A stretch of 64,000 bases of DNA from Artemia franciscana. Taxonomy: Eukaryota > Arthropoda > Branchiopoda > Anostraca > Artemiidae. How positions within the stretch are numbered: the stretch's first letter is position 1; each line of letters begins with the position of its first letter. The stretch covers positions 930,001-994,000 of the forward strand of contig NW_027062617.1 of NCBI RefSeq assembly GCF_032884065.1. The letters run 5' to 3'. The position numbers and the translations under genes are program-made. The notes under the pieces are model-generated. The model did not search any database, had not been told where the DNA came from, and was given only the letters and a program-made list of their open reading frames with translations. Positions 35,600 through 49,141 of the stretch are shown piece after piece.

Positions 35600-36085
35600 T
35601 GCCACCGGAAGGTGGCGTTTTTGCCATTTTGTGGCACCAAGCTGAAGGCTGGCATTTTCGATGGGCCACAGATATGGCAACTTATAAAGGACTCAAAGTT
35701 AGAAAACTTATTGAACACACCAGAGTACGCCGCGAGGAAATCTGGTTTGCAGGTGGCGAACAACTTACTGGGGAATACGAATGCAGCAAACCACGCCATA
35801 CCCATCAGCAGCATGATAGAAGGTTTCCAAAAACATGGTTGGTTGATCAGTATAAAGATACATTTCCTGTTCTCACACATGGAGAAGTTTCCTGAAAACC
35901 TTGGGGCAATGAGCGACAAGCAGGGAAAAAAGCTCCATCAGGACATGCACCAAATGAAGGATATGTAACAGGGAAGTTGGGATACAGTCAAGATAGTGGA
36001 CTACTGCTGACCGATGAAGAGAGACAACCCAGCAGCTGCTTAGACACAGAAATCAAAGAAACGCTGATTTATCCAGTGAAATTTA
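35600..36085 (+). pseudogene. Remnant of the ENLGAVSDEH-family repeat protein, copy 2
   Basis: 118 codons are open from 35612, reading PQIWQLIKDSKLENLLNTPE, FLFSHMEKFPENLGAMSDKQ, KKLHQDMHQMKDM, then a stop. The homology continues past the stop (GSWDTVKIVDYC, KRDNPAAA), so a TAA interrupts an originally longer protein and a second stop follows. The same family as 15168-15600. The order of blocks (KL.N.L.. / SHMEKFPENLGA.SD / HQD) is shared. Probably part of a mobile element; function unknown to me. It abuts the truncated end of R1 at 35595. Confidence 0.6.
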
Positions 36086-36459
36086 AAATTTTGTGCCATG
36101 TAACACTCAGTCTTTTCCTAACATTATGAATTATGCTTAACAAAATTGATGGAGTAAATAAAAACTGAATTGGGACACGTTTACTGATATTTCTTGAGGA
36201 AACAGGAAAAATCGTCAGGGATATCTCATCTGCTGATCTGCAGAATTTTCTTTTTTTTCTTTTTACCCAAAATAGATTTTTAAAAATTTCTGTAGCAAAA
36301 AATCCAGATCTGACCGAGCAAAACCAAGGTAACTTTTAGACTCGGAACATCAAATTTAGTCTGATTCAGCTGGAAAATCCTGGAAAATTTTCACAAAATA
36401 TTTTTCTGTTTCCCAGTGTCGACATTTTGAAGATGAAGGGTGAAGGATCTCCAAAGATT
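36086..36459. other. No feature recognised
   Basis: AT-rich intron sequence. Confidence 0.5.
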
Positions 36460-36660
36460 GACTTGAATAGGGGACCAAAAAAGTAGATTGTCCCCGAATC
36501 GAGTGTGAAGGGTTTATTGAGAAGGATTTAAAGGAAACTGAAACTGCGTGAGAAGGCTTAAAGAGTGATGATCTGAACAGATTTCAGTGGAGGAGAAGTG
36601 TGCACAGCTGTATTTACCTCAGGTGGCTTGCTGCTGCAGTGAATACTTAGTAGTAGTAGC
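36460..36660 (+). mobile_element. LINE 3' tail, diverged
   Basis: Matches the last about 200 bp of the LINE at 37990-38425: 'aaggatttaaaggaaactga', then 'tttcagtggaggagaagtgt', 'tcaggtggcttgctgctgca' and a 'tagtagtagta' tail. 5' truncated. Confidence 0.6.
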
Positions 36661-37985
36661 CATAGTTTCTTTCTCCATTCAAGCATACAAGTCGACATTT
36701 ATTCCATAGGAATTATTATCTTGAGGGAGTATCCATTAAAGTGCCGAGAAAGGTCAATTTCAGATGCCTCAACACCTCTTGGTATATAAAGCTTAACATT
36801 TAAAAGAAAAATTTCTGATTATGAAGAATTAGGCTTGTACCTATGTTAACTTGGAAATCTCCCCTTCACTCCGTTTAAAACTGTACTTCTAATACTCTTT
36901 TAATCTAATTTTTGTTAGGGTGGGGACCTGTTTAAAACTGGGAAACAAATGCATGGCTTGTTTTCAGGTGGTTTTCATTTAGTGTGATTTATTCTATTAA
37001 TTTTTTTATAACTAGAGTGTGGGCGTTGTATCCCTGCCCTCTCTACCCCAAATAAGGTCCCCCCATGTGACTTTAAATTTTACAAGCACTTTTCAGGAAG
37101 GTTGTATTCTAGCTCATGACCGTTATTTGACCCCATCCCCCTTAAAGTGCAGCCTTGATCATCAATTGCAACTAGCCGAACAATTTTGAAGATAAATTGA
37201 ACTACGTTAAGGTTAGTTTTGGAAACCGGAACATATAAAAAAAGTTAAATATATTCTTTAAAGCATAAAATTATATTCAGAAAAATGTAATGGAAATACA
37301 AGCTCTCACTTTTTTCTGTATTGTATTTTCGAATTTAATCCGGTTTATTTTTCTGAATGTTAGGCTGTTTTATTCCATTGACCTTCAACATTTTGAATTT
37401 TAGCCTTTACGCTTCATGTCCCCCCGCCCTCTCTTCTCAGGATTTATGTTTACTGCGTGGAGAATGGAACACATTTCAATTTATAAGCTAACACTGCAGT
37501 TCAATCAGGTTTTACTGGCTTTAGTATCTTGTTTAAGTTAATTCAAAGCTCAGAGGAAAATATAAAATTCTTAATGTCTGAAAGGATACCTTTAAAGTTT
37601 CCCTTTAAAATGGAAGGATCTTTTCATAGAATTGTTTACACGTCCAGAATGTTGGATAAGAAATGGAATCCCGTGAAAGAAAAACCCCATATTAATTTAA
37701 AAAAAAACTGCTGCATCCTTGTTTAAGTTTAAAACCTCCACATTTTCAACTTCAACTCCTACGACTGTTGAAACTCTTTTCAACTCCATTTTATCATGCT
37801 TGATTTCACGGTATGTGATTCAGAAATGACTGTTAAAAGTCTCAGATGAACGATTTTTTCAAGTATTTATCACTACTTTCTCAAAGGATCAGAAAAAAAA
37901 TTGAATTTCATCAGAAAGGTCTAAAAAAAAAATCATAAAAGTGATAAGACACAAAATTGTGACGGGAAAGTTGTTTATCTAATCC
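36661..37985. other. No feature recognised
   Basis: AT-rich intron sequence. A 65-codon frame at 37529-37726 has no recognisable motif and is not bounded by clear splice sites. Confidence 0.5.
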
Positions 37986-37989
37986 AAGG

Positions 37990-38425
37990 AAACTAAAAAT
38001 CCTGTGCAAAATACCCAGAGAAATTTCAATTTCCAGAAAAATTGCCTAAGAATTTTTCTAGGTACCCGGCTGATCGACTGTATTTGGAACAGTAAGCTGT
38101 ATGAAAAGTGTTGTTCAATCCCGGTTTCTAGGGCTATAATGAAAGATAGTTTGAGATGGCTGGGACACGTTCTGCGGCTGAAGGATAACAAATTGCCAAA
38201 GATAGTCCTTTTCAGCCAACTTTTTAGGGCTAAACGAAACCAGGTAGTCCGCGGTTGGGGTTGGAAGATGTCATAAAGAAAGATTTAAATGAAGTTGGAA
38301 CTTCTTATGAGGGTGTAGAGAAGAAGGCTTTGAATAGATTGGGATGGAGGAAGGGCGTGCATGGCTATGTTGGCCTTAGGTAAACAGTGCGGTTAGAGCT
38401 GCAGTGAGTTTTTAGTAGTAGTAGT
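37990..38425 (+). pseudogene. LINE C-terminal fragment with 3' end
   Basis: Reads FQKNCLRIFLGTRLIDCIWN, KLYEKCCSIPVSRAIMKDSL, RWLGHVLRLKDNKLPKIVLF and RAKRNQVVRGWGWKMS before a frame break. The non-coding tail ends 'gagctgcagtgagtttttag' plus TAG repeats. The same family as 46470-50745. 5' truncated at the region following the reverse-transcriptase thumb, with a frameshift after GWG. Confidence 0.8.
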
Positions 38426-38700
38426 GGTACTAGTCTTTATCTTGCCTTACATTTAACTTTAATTTTTTATTTTCAGTCTCTTTCTCATCTCTTTTTCCAC
38501 ATCTTTTTTTCTCTCCATCCATCCATCAATCCATTTTACTTTTTCCTTCCTTTTACTTTTTCTCTTTTATCTTACATTTACCTTAACATTTTACCGTCTC
38601 TTTTTTATCTCTTTTGCCATGCCTTTTTTCTCTCTTTCTCCACCCATCCATCTCTCTTTTTCAAAGCTTTAACTTTTCTCTTTTATCATGTCCAAAATAT
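38426..38700 (+). repeat. Pyrimidine-rich tract
   Basis: Strand-asymmetric CT-rich sequence with recurring 'ctctttt' and 'ccatccatc' phrases over about 250 bp. Confidence 0.6.
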
Positions 38701-40311
38701 GCAACTGCTTTTATATAGTCTAAGTAGGAACTACTCAATGAGAGGACAGGAGAAATATCCCCCTCCTATATTGAAAAAAGGACGCTATTTCAGGACAGTT
38801 TCGATAACTTAGGCCCACAGGGATAATCTTCCGAGGTTGCAGGTTCCTCCTCCTTCCCTCGAAAAGAATAGCATAGATATACGCTTGTCAGTAATATACT
38901 ATTCTTTTTATTTCACTTTTTTAATTTTTGTTGTTAGATAAGATACTTAATTTCAAAAAAATGTCTATCACAAGCCCCAAGGACCGAACCCGCTTTTCGG
39001 AGTCATAAAACCAAAAAAAAAAAAAAAAAAATTATAAAAATAGCACAACAACTAAAAAACTGGCTAAACAATGCCAAAAACAACAAAATCAGTAAGACAA
39101 AGCCATCCATTAATAAAAAAAAAACTAAGCGGCAAAGTTAAAAAGGTAAAAAACTAAAACAAAACTAAAAACAGTGAGATAAAATGACCGTTGAAAAGGT
39201 TTAAACGAGAACATATAAACAAGGGTGAGGGAACAAAGAATCAAACGAACATGAAAGTTGGCTACCACCAGTACCAAAGAAAAAAAAAAGGAAAACTAGT
39301 GGTTTATCTTATCAGTAATAAAGGGACGATATTTTTTCAGGTAGAGCAACGGATGGGGGAAATAGGAACGGGTTGAGATACAGTACGTGGCATGCGGTGT
39401 CTGGATGGGGAGTGTCTTTTGGAGAAAATGTTTTCCGTGGTTTATTATTGCATTTTTTGCAAAACGGAGGCACAACGTTCCTCTCCTGTGCTCAAGAGTT
39501 TCCAGCTTGGTCTTTTTGGAAGGAGCGAGTATGGTACCTTAGCTTCTTTAAAAATTATTCTCAGGTCTCCTTTTTGAATGGATTCAATTTTTACTGATTC
39601 ATCACAGAAGATACCAAAAGAAGTATAGATCCTTAAAGAATGGGAAGGGTGACGTTAAATTTATTCGAGAGCTTAAGGAGAGACATGGACGCATTAGCTT
39701 TAAGAACAATGCTTTAGCTTTATTGCTATTTCGATATTGTTTTCTTAACCTTGCTAATGTAGAATTTTCAAAACCCTATTAACTAAGAAAAATTTGATTA
39801 AGAGTAAGAATACTGGATCGTTTTGCAGATTAAGAGATCGTTTTTTCAGTGTGTCTGAACTCACCATTGTGTATAAAACCTACTTATATGCTAGTTTAAT
39901 AAAATCAGTTTTATATTAGCAAAATCAAATTCTTATATTTAGTTTAAAACCTAGATAAAAATGTATCAAAATAAAACCTCAACCGATATTCTGAACCTGT
40001 AGTTCTGTTTTCTAATTAGTAAAAAATAATAATCGTAAATAATAACAATAACATATTTGAACCCTCTATACATACAAAAATGCACTTAGAGGAGTATGGA
40101 GAAAGAAACATTCATAATACAAAATACTTGTCATCGCAAACACTAAAAAATACACTAACAATGACTCACAAACGACTAATACAACCCAACGGAAATTCTA
40201 CGAATGATATAGATCGCTGTCTGAATCTACCTTCAAATTCCCTTTTCTCCTTCTGTCTCTCTCTTTTTTTTTTGTGTTTGTGCTGTTGTATTGGTGATTT
40301 CTCTTTTCATA
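38701..40311. other. No feature recognised
   Basis: AT-rich intron sequence with an A-run at 39011-39030. Overlapping short frames at 39191-39597 lack motifs. Confidence 0.5.
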
Positions 40312-40735
40312 ATATGTTACGGTGAAAGACTGAAATCTGGTGAATGTCGAAACTCACCGATGAAAGTCCGAAATAAGGATTTTTAACAAAATATTTTGGA
40401 GATTACACCAAGCCTCTATGTGTTTGTTGACCAGTCAGCTTTGTCAGTCCCATGCAAGGTGACATATTATGACATATGACATGTCATATTGTCATATTAT
40501 ATGACATGTCAGTCACATAATGGTGATATATTAGGTTCGGTTATAAATCTCAGAAATGGGTTAAAAATTAGGTTCGAATTTCAGAAACATAAACCTCAGA
40601 AATGTTCAACATTCACCATTAGTGCGTGGTCAATGTCAACATACTTGTCCGAAATACTTGTTAAATATCCTTAATTCAGACTTTTACCGATGAATGTCGA
40701 CATTTGTCAGATTTCGGTCTTTCACCATAACATAT
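40312..40735. mobile_element. Non-autonomous TIR element, 424 bp
   Basis: The terminal inverted repeats of about 80 bp start ATATGTTAYGGTGAAAG and continue 'ctgaaatctg..gaatgtcga'. The left arm is 40312-40392 and the right arm 40655-40735. The interior has a palindromic 'gacatatgacatgtcatatt' block at 40461-40510. No transposase is encoded. A short AT-rich target duplication is possible but ambiguous. Confidence 0.75.
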
Positions 40736-40854
40736 AATTATTAAAAGCAAAAAGATGCATGACAAACCAGCAAACAGTGGGAAAGATACGCACTGGTTAT
40801 TCTTATCGTTCTTGAAGTCTTGCATCAAAGTGACTGATTCAGAAGCATTATTAC

Positions 40855-40957
40855 AGCATCTGAAATAGAATGAATGAATGAATGATTAAAGCACCTGAAA
40901 TAGAATGAATGAATGAATGAATAATTACAGCACCTGAAATAGAATGAATGAATGAAT
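40855..40957 (+). repeat. Tandem repeat with nested (GAAT)n
   Basis: Three copies of 'agcacctgaaatagaatgaa' plus 'tgaatgaatg' with a period near 35-38 bp. The antisense frame over it is an artefact. Confidence 0.8.
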
Positions 40958-41506
40958 GTATTTTATAACCCATCAATAACACAAAGGCATGGCGATGGAG
41001 TATCAAAAAGAAGAAAAAAGGAAAAGAAAGACACATTCAAACATAGGACAAATATATACAAAATAAAAACACGAATAAACTAGACTTTTCAAAAAAGTAA
41101 ACCACTCCAAGGTTGGCAAACTTCTTTTGACGACAAATTTACATATAAATTGAAATAAAAATAGAATAGAAGTAAAACCTACAAATTGCATCAAGATTGT
41201 CAAAAATATTACCAGTATTATTACTCAGAAGCTATTTTCTTTATGAAAGAGACTTTTTCTGTGCTGCAAGGTTGGGCTATTTCCCGTCAATTGGGCTATT
41301 AAATTTTTAGTTTCGCGGGGCAAGTGACTAAAAACCTGCGGGGTGGGTTTTTGGGGTATAATGTTTCAAATCTCGCTACTTTTGGGCTAGAAATTGAATT
41401 CACTTGAAACCAAAACAAAAATCCTATTTGTTATATCTATTTGGTCATTTACCTTCTTTGGAGTCTTGGACCATAATATAATTATTAAATAAAAAAAAAT
41501 TTTTTT

Positions 41507-41664
41507 TTAACTGCAAGTAAGGAGTGGCATTAAAACTTAAAAAGAACAGAAATTATTCCGTATATGAAAGGGATTGTTCCCTCCTCAACGCCCCGCTCTT
41601 TACGCTAAAGCTTTTAAGTGTTTTAAAGAATAGAGTTGTGAGAAAGATTCAAACTTTAGCGTGA

Positions 41665-41665
<1 letters not shown>
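41507..41665 (+). mobile_element. R1 arm running into (AT)n
   Basis: 'actgcaagtaaggagtggca', 'cgtatatgaaagggattgtt', 'cgccccgctctttacgctaa', then 'tcaaactttagcgtgaag', at which point the second arm is replaced by an AT microsatellite. Confidence 0.7.

Positions 41666-41666
<1 letters not shown>

Positions 41667-41750
<84 letters not shown>
41667..41750. repeat. (AT)n microsatellite
   Basis: 84 bp of uninterrupted AT. It sits between an R1 arm and the hairpin block that follows. Confidence 0.98.
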
Positions 41751-41752
<2 letters not shown>

Positions 41753-41867
41753 TAGCTGTTGGGGTGGCGCTTCACGCCACCCCAACACCTAGTTGGTGGG
41801 GGCGCTTCGCGCCCCCCCCAAGCCCCCCGCACGCGTAGGTCGTTACGCGCCATATTAGTTACGCGCC
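41751..41867. mobile_element. Double-hairpin block, Helitron-like terminus
   Basis: Starts 'actagctgttggggtggcgc'. Two GC-rich hairpins: GGGGTGGCG/CGCCACCCC with a 5-base loop, and GGGGGCGC/GCGCCCCC with a 3-base loop. Between them is 'caacacctagttggtggg'. I recall near-identical blocks next to (AT)n in many invertebrate genomes, described as rolling-circle-like repeats. The assignment is from memory only. Confidence 0.5.
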
Positions 41868-41868
41868 A

Positions 41869-41901
41869 TTGTAGTTGTGTCCCTGTGTCCCACCTGTGAA
41901 T

Positions 41902-42000
<99 letters not shown>

Positions 42001-42296
42001 TTTAACTACGTAAAACATGCGAATATACAACATTCTTCGCTGTCCCATTGTCTGTGCAATATAAATAGATTGTCAGGTTTACTGACTCTTGAACTTGCAA
42101 CATTTGTGTCCCGGTGTCCCAGTTTGTAATTTCTCTTTGAGTGTCCCGGTCGTCATTTATATTCCCTGTGTCCCGGTCGTCATTTGTGTCCCGGTCTGTA
42201 ATTTCTATTTAAACAATCCCTGTGTCCCGGCCGTCATTTATATATGTGCCCCTCGCGTCCCCGTTGTAGTTGTGTCCCTGTGTCCTACCTGTGAAT

Positions 42297-42349
<53 letters not shown>

Positions 42350-42611
42350 TTTAACTACGTAAAACATGCGAATATACAACATTCTTCGCTGTCCCATTGT
42401 CTGTCCATATAAATAGATTGTCAGGTTTACTGACTCTTGAACATGCAACATTTGTGTCCCGGTGTCCCAGTTTGTAATTTCTCTTTGAGTGTCCCGGTCG
42501 TCATTTATATTCCCTGTGTCCCGGTCGTCATTTGTGTCCCGGTCTGTAATTTCTATTTAAACAATCCCTGTGTCCCGGTCGTCATTTATATATGTGCCCC
42601 CCGCGTCCCCG
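41869..42611 (+). repeat. Tandem duplication with nested minisatellite and (AT)n
   Basis: Unit 1 is 41869-42263 and unit 2 is 42264-42611. Each carries 'ttgtagttgtgtccctgtgt', an (AT)n tract (41906-41997; 42301-42346), 'gtttttaactacgtaaaaca' and a minisatellite of 'gtgtcccggtcgtcattt' phrases. A partial third copy follows to about 42775. Apart from AT length, the two units are almost identical. The Cys/Pro/Val frames are repeat artefacts. Confidence 0.9.
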
Positions 42612-42868
42612 TTGTAGTTGTGTCCCTGTGTCCCGGTCGTCATTTATATTCTTTGTGTCCCGGTCGTGATTTGTGTCTGGGTGTCCCAGTCTGTAATTTC
42701 TCTTTGAGGTTCCCGGCCGTCTTTTATATTCCCTGTGTCCCGGTTGTCATTTGTGTCCCGGTATGTAATTTCATCAGTTGACAAACATGACGTCAGTCAA
42801 CAAACAACTTCATGACGCATACAGCTCAATCCTTATAATGACGTCAGTCGACAAACATGACGTCACTC

Positions 42869-45119
<2,251 letters not shown>

Positions 45120-45421
45120 TGGTCTTGGAACCTCGTAACTTGCTATTGTATATGTAACTAGTTCTTTCAAGTTGGATAGCAGCAACAACTTTCCAAAACT
45201 TACTATCATATCTGTAAAAAGTGCTTTCAAGTTGCATAGTTTCATCAACTTTCCAAAGCTCGTAACGTATTACAGTATTTGTAACAAGTACTTTCAAGCT
45301 GAATAGTTGCATCAACTTTCCAAAGTTCATAACTTACTATCATATCTGTAAGAAACATTTTAAATAACAGTTCGAATAGAGATAAATCCTTTTATTAGAC
45401 ATTGCAAAAACATAAAAAAAA

Positions 45422-45461
45422 CACTGGATATTTCGATCACATATACAGTGATCTTCATCAG
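45422..45461 (-). ncRNA. Hammerhead-like ribozyme core (both boxes intact)
   Basis: On the minus strand: CTGATGA (45461-45455), one A, GATCAC, loop TGTATAT, GTGATC, GAAA (45434-45431), then TATCCAGTG. Stem II pairs perfectly over 6 bp. One extra base lies between CTGATGA and stem II, and the presumed 3-bp stem III is weak here (TAT/GT-). No strong stem I was found. The core fits a minimal type I hammerhead but deviates enough that activity needs testing. Confidence 0.5.
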
Positions 45462-45518
45462 CAGAAACATTCGAATTTTAGTTGCAGCAGAAACACACAA
45501 AAATACTCTGTATTTATG

Positions 45519-45549
45519 CTGATGACGATCACTGTATGTGTGATCGATA
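45519..45549 (+). ncRNA. Hammerhead-like ribozyme core (one box changed)
   Basis: CTGATGA, one C, GATCAC, loop, GTGATC, then GATA in place of GAAA. Mirror arm of the same element. Confidence 0.35.
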
Positions 45550-45790
45550 CATAAAGTATATTTTTTAATTGTTTTTTCACTATCTAATAAAAAGATTTAG
45601 TCCTATTCGAACTGTTATTTACTGGCATGGAAAGGCTGCGTGGTCATGAGAATTACCCAAGAAGTGCTTTCAAGTTGCATAGTTGCATCAGCTTTCCAAA
45701 GCTCGTAACTTATTACTGTATCTGTAACAAGTACTTTCAAGTTGCATAGTTGAATCAACTTTTCGAAAGTTCGTGACTTTCAACTGTATC

Positions 45791-46469
45791 TGTCATAAAT
45801 GGTTTTACGTAGCATATTATCAACAGCTTGGTTTATTAATAAGACCTCTTAAAGTAAAGAATAAAAAAAACGGTTATAACTGAAAAATAAAACTGAAACA
45901 AATAACAAATATGTTGTTCTGCCTTTTCAAGAATAATTCTTATTCTTAAGATGAAAAAAATAAGAGAAAATCAAATATACAGTTATTCTTATCTTTCTTG
46001 AAGTTGTGTATCGAAATGAAGATTCAAAAACACTATTGGGACACGTGGAACAGAAGAAATAGAATCAAAACAAATAATTTGTTATTCTTGCAGTTTCTGA
46101 GCTCCTGTATCGAAGCGAATGATACAAAAAACTACTGCGGCACCTAAGATAGAAAAATAGAAGAAAAACAAGCAATTAGTTGAAATAAGCAAAAGTTATT
46201 GTTGAGTCGCAATACTATTTCTGTTTCCAATAGTTTAAAAAAACAAAAAAATTGACGAGCTCAAGTTACTGGCTTCTTTTAAAGTATTATATTCTAACAT
46301 TATTGAAAAATTACTGCAACTGGTATTATATTCTTATACAAAAAAAAACATACACCTGACTACACATGAGTTAAAAAAAGTGTATTGTGTCAAGGTTGTT
46401 GAAAATATAATGAATTTTGTAACTCAGTTGCAATTTTCTACAATAGGATAAAGATAAAACAATAGAACA
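45791..46469. other. No feature recognised
   Basis: AT-rich intron sequence with loosely repeated 'cttgaagttgtgtatcgaaa' / 'cagtttctgagctcctgtat' phrases. Confidence 0.45.
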
Positions 46470-49141
46470 AAGATATCAGCGAGATATCGGGCACCCTCAC
46501 CCAGGGGCCATAAAAACAGGCAGAAGAGGAAGACAGTCCCTCGAATGTACACTCAGCAGGGCCCACAGGCGCTTGGACACATCTCGTGAGCAACAAACCT
46601 TCTCCAAGGAATGGGTTAAATTGCTTGGTGACACAGAACACCATCCTATGAGGATTTTCTAAATGATGACGACTGCGGCAGGGCGTAAGATACAGATCTA
46701 TGGACAGCGGCCTCTGCAAGGGGCTGTTTCGACTCTGTCGAGTACCCGCAAGACTGGAGACCCTGCGATCAGCTTTATTCCCACTTGAAGAGTGCCACAC
46801 CTCAGAGAAATTATAGCCTAGTAAATGACATAGCATTCGACGGGATTCTGATTAATGGATAGTTCTTATGGGCTTGGTCTGTTTCGGTGGGCGTTTTTGG
46901 GCTGACAACCTCTTCTTAGCTAATCTATCTACTATGGGTTGCCTCCCCGTAGAAGCATAATATTTCTAGGCTTGAAAATATAGTGAGTCGGAGACAATAG
47001 ACTTGAGAATATCTGTGCAGGATTTCGACTCTTGTTGATAGAAGAGCAACGCCAAGTGTTAAAAATTATGTTGTAGCCAAGATGGTCCCAGGATTGCGCA
47101 AACCCTCCATTCAACTGGAGGTCTCCAGGGACTTTTTGCTGTCCAGTTCTAAGCCGGCTTAAGCACTTCGGTGTAGACCTGAAAAGATGTGCTGATCCCA
47201 TGGGGGGCATCAAAAAGTGCAGAGTATCAGTCCTAGTAGTATGTGCCCCTTTAGAACCAACTAAGAGAGATAGTAGTGACTCAGATGGATTTTAGTAGAA
47301 CAAATAGGGTCCCAGGTATAAATGTGGTGTTTTTAAAAGGAGATTTTAACTTCAAGGTCGGTAGAAAAATAGGGTACAGATGGTATCCTAGCCTAGGTAA
47401 ATTAGGCGTAGGAAAAGAAAACAGTAATGACTGCAGACTGCTGCAATTTCGTAGGTATAACAATCTAGTTATAATTAATACGGTATTTGATCATAAATGG
47501 CCCATAGTTTAACACGGTACTCACACGATGGCATGACAGCTAACTTTATTGATTATATTATTGTAAACAGAAGACTGGTCAGATCAATACAAGATACTAG
47601 GGTATATAGGAATGCTGTTATTGATGTTAAAAGGGAAACTCACAATCTAGTAGTGACTAGGGCTACCTTAAAGGTGAAGTTTAGGAGGGGTTAACTACCT
47701 TCCGGGAAGCTATGACGTTAGTAGACTCCAGGATACGACTTTAAGAGAGAATTTCCAGGAAAAACTAAATACTAAAAATTTGATAATAGTTTACAATTTG
47801 ACAATAAGAAAGACAGATGGAAGAATTTTAGGAAAATGATTTGTGGTTTTGCTGATGGTGTCTTTGGGAAGAAAGTTAGGGACGCAACTAGGAATATAAG
47901 TGAAAATGCCTTATGTTTAATAGAGAGGAGAAGGGGCTTGTACAAGATTTATTTGAGTGATACATCATATGAAATACAGACGAATGTAAAAAAGTGGGAA
48001 AAGCATTGAAATATGAACTAAGGAGGTGTGAAGTGGAGGCCATGGATAAAATGGCTAAGGATCTGGAAAATGCAGCTAGACGGCCAATAGTAACATATTG
48101 TACTGGCATGTTAATAAATTGAGAGGGAGTAGTCAATCTGGTTTTGTCCCAGTTAGAGATAGGAACGGGGCCACAATTAGTGACAAGGAAAGAGTTAACG
48201 AGAGATGGGCAGAACATTTTGAGAATGTGCTAAACCGAGATAGAGTGTCTGGAAAAGACATAGAGGAGAATGAAAAAGTTTCGTGACACTTTGGACGTGA
48301 AGGAGTCTTGTGAGGAGGAATTACTGAATGTACTAAAAGGATTAAAAATAATTAGGCTCCACGTGCTGTTAGTGTGGTAAATGATCTTCTTAAATATGGT
48401 GGCTACGAGGCTAAAAATAAGTTACTGAAGTTTATGAATATTGTTTTTGAAAAAGCAGAAACACCTAACAATGTTGGGAAAACCCTAATCAAGACCCTTG
48501 TATAAGAACCTGGTTTCTGTGGGTAGCAAATTACATAGTGTGATGAGACTTTTTAGACGTGGAGATGCTGTAGACAAAAGTTTTAAGACAAGAACAGTGC
48601 GGTTTTAGAAAAAGAAGAAGATAGTTTGGAAGAGGATAGAATAGGAAGAAGATAGCTTGGAAGAGGATAGAAGAGGAAGAAGTTTTACGAGAAGAACGGT
48701 GCAGTTTTAGGAAGAGTAGAAGATATGTTGACCGAATTTTCGCTCTAAGGTTAATAATTCAGAAGTGCAGTCAGGGCTGAAGCACTTCGGACCTGAGAAA
48801 GACCTGAGAAGATGTGCTGATCTCCGTCTTGCACTAGTTCTAGGACCATTAACCTAAGGTTAATAATTCAGAAGTGCCTGGGTTATCAGACACCTTTAGT
48901 CCACAGTTTTATAGATTGTCAGCAAGCATTCGATTCAGCTGATAAAAGAGCTTTAGCGACAGCACTATCCTTGCATGGTATACCAGACAAACACATTAAA
49001 GCGATTAGTGCTATGTGCAATAATAACACTGCTGCAGTTAAGTTAGGAAATCAGGCTTGCAGCTGGTTTCGTATTAAATCAGGCATTAGGTAGGGTTGTG
49101 CTCTATACCCCTTTATATGGTTCATTTTGATGGACATTGTC

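Larger units (their letters stand above)
45355..45658. mobile_element. Hammerhead-like palindromic element, copy 2, with 5-bp target duplication
   Basis: Inserted in a 67-bp tandem array. AAGAA flanks it at 45350-45354 and 45659-45663, so both ends are exact. Inner inverted repeats start TAAATAACAGTTCGAATAG (45361) and end at 45621, with arms of about 95 bp. Each arm has a hammerhead-like core; the minus-strand one is canonical in both conserved boxes. It encodes no protein. Size and content suit a short non-autonomous retroelement of the retrozyme or Penelope-terminal-repeat type. Confidence 0.75.
45120..45790 (+). repeat. 67-bp tandem array, split by an insertion
   Basis: The unit contains 'ctgtaacaagtactttcaag', 'ttgcatagttgcatcaactt' and 'tccaaagctcgtaac'. 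About three copies lie at 45130-45354 and about two at 45659-45785. The 304-bp hammerhead-like element sits between them. Confidence 0.85.

Noticed and set aside
35542..35919. 125-codon minus-strand frame
   Set aside because: It is antisense to the recognised ENLGAMSD-type protein remnant.
37529..37726. 65-codon plus-strand frame as a possible exon
   Set aside because: No domain and no convincing splice borders; amino-acid content fits AT-rich chance.
46438..46836. 132-codon minus-strand frame
   Set aside because: It overlaps the leader of a plus-strand LINE, has no recognised motif, and the hydrophobic end is AT-rich flank.
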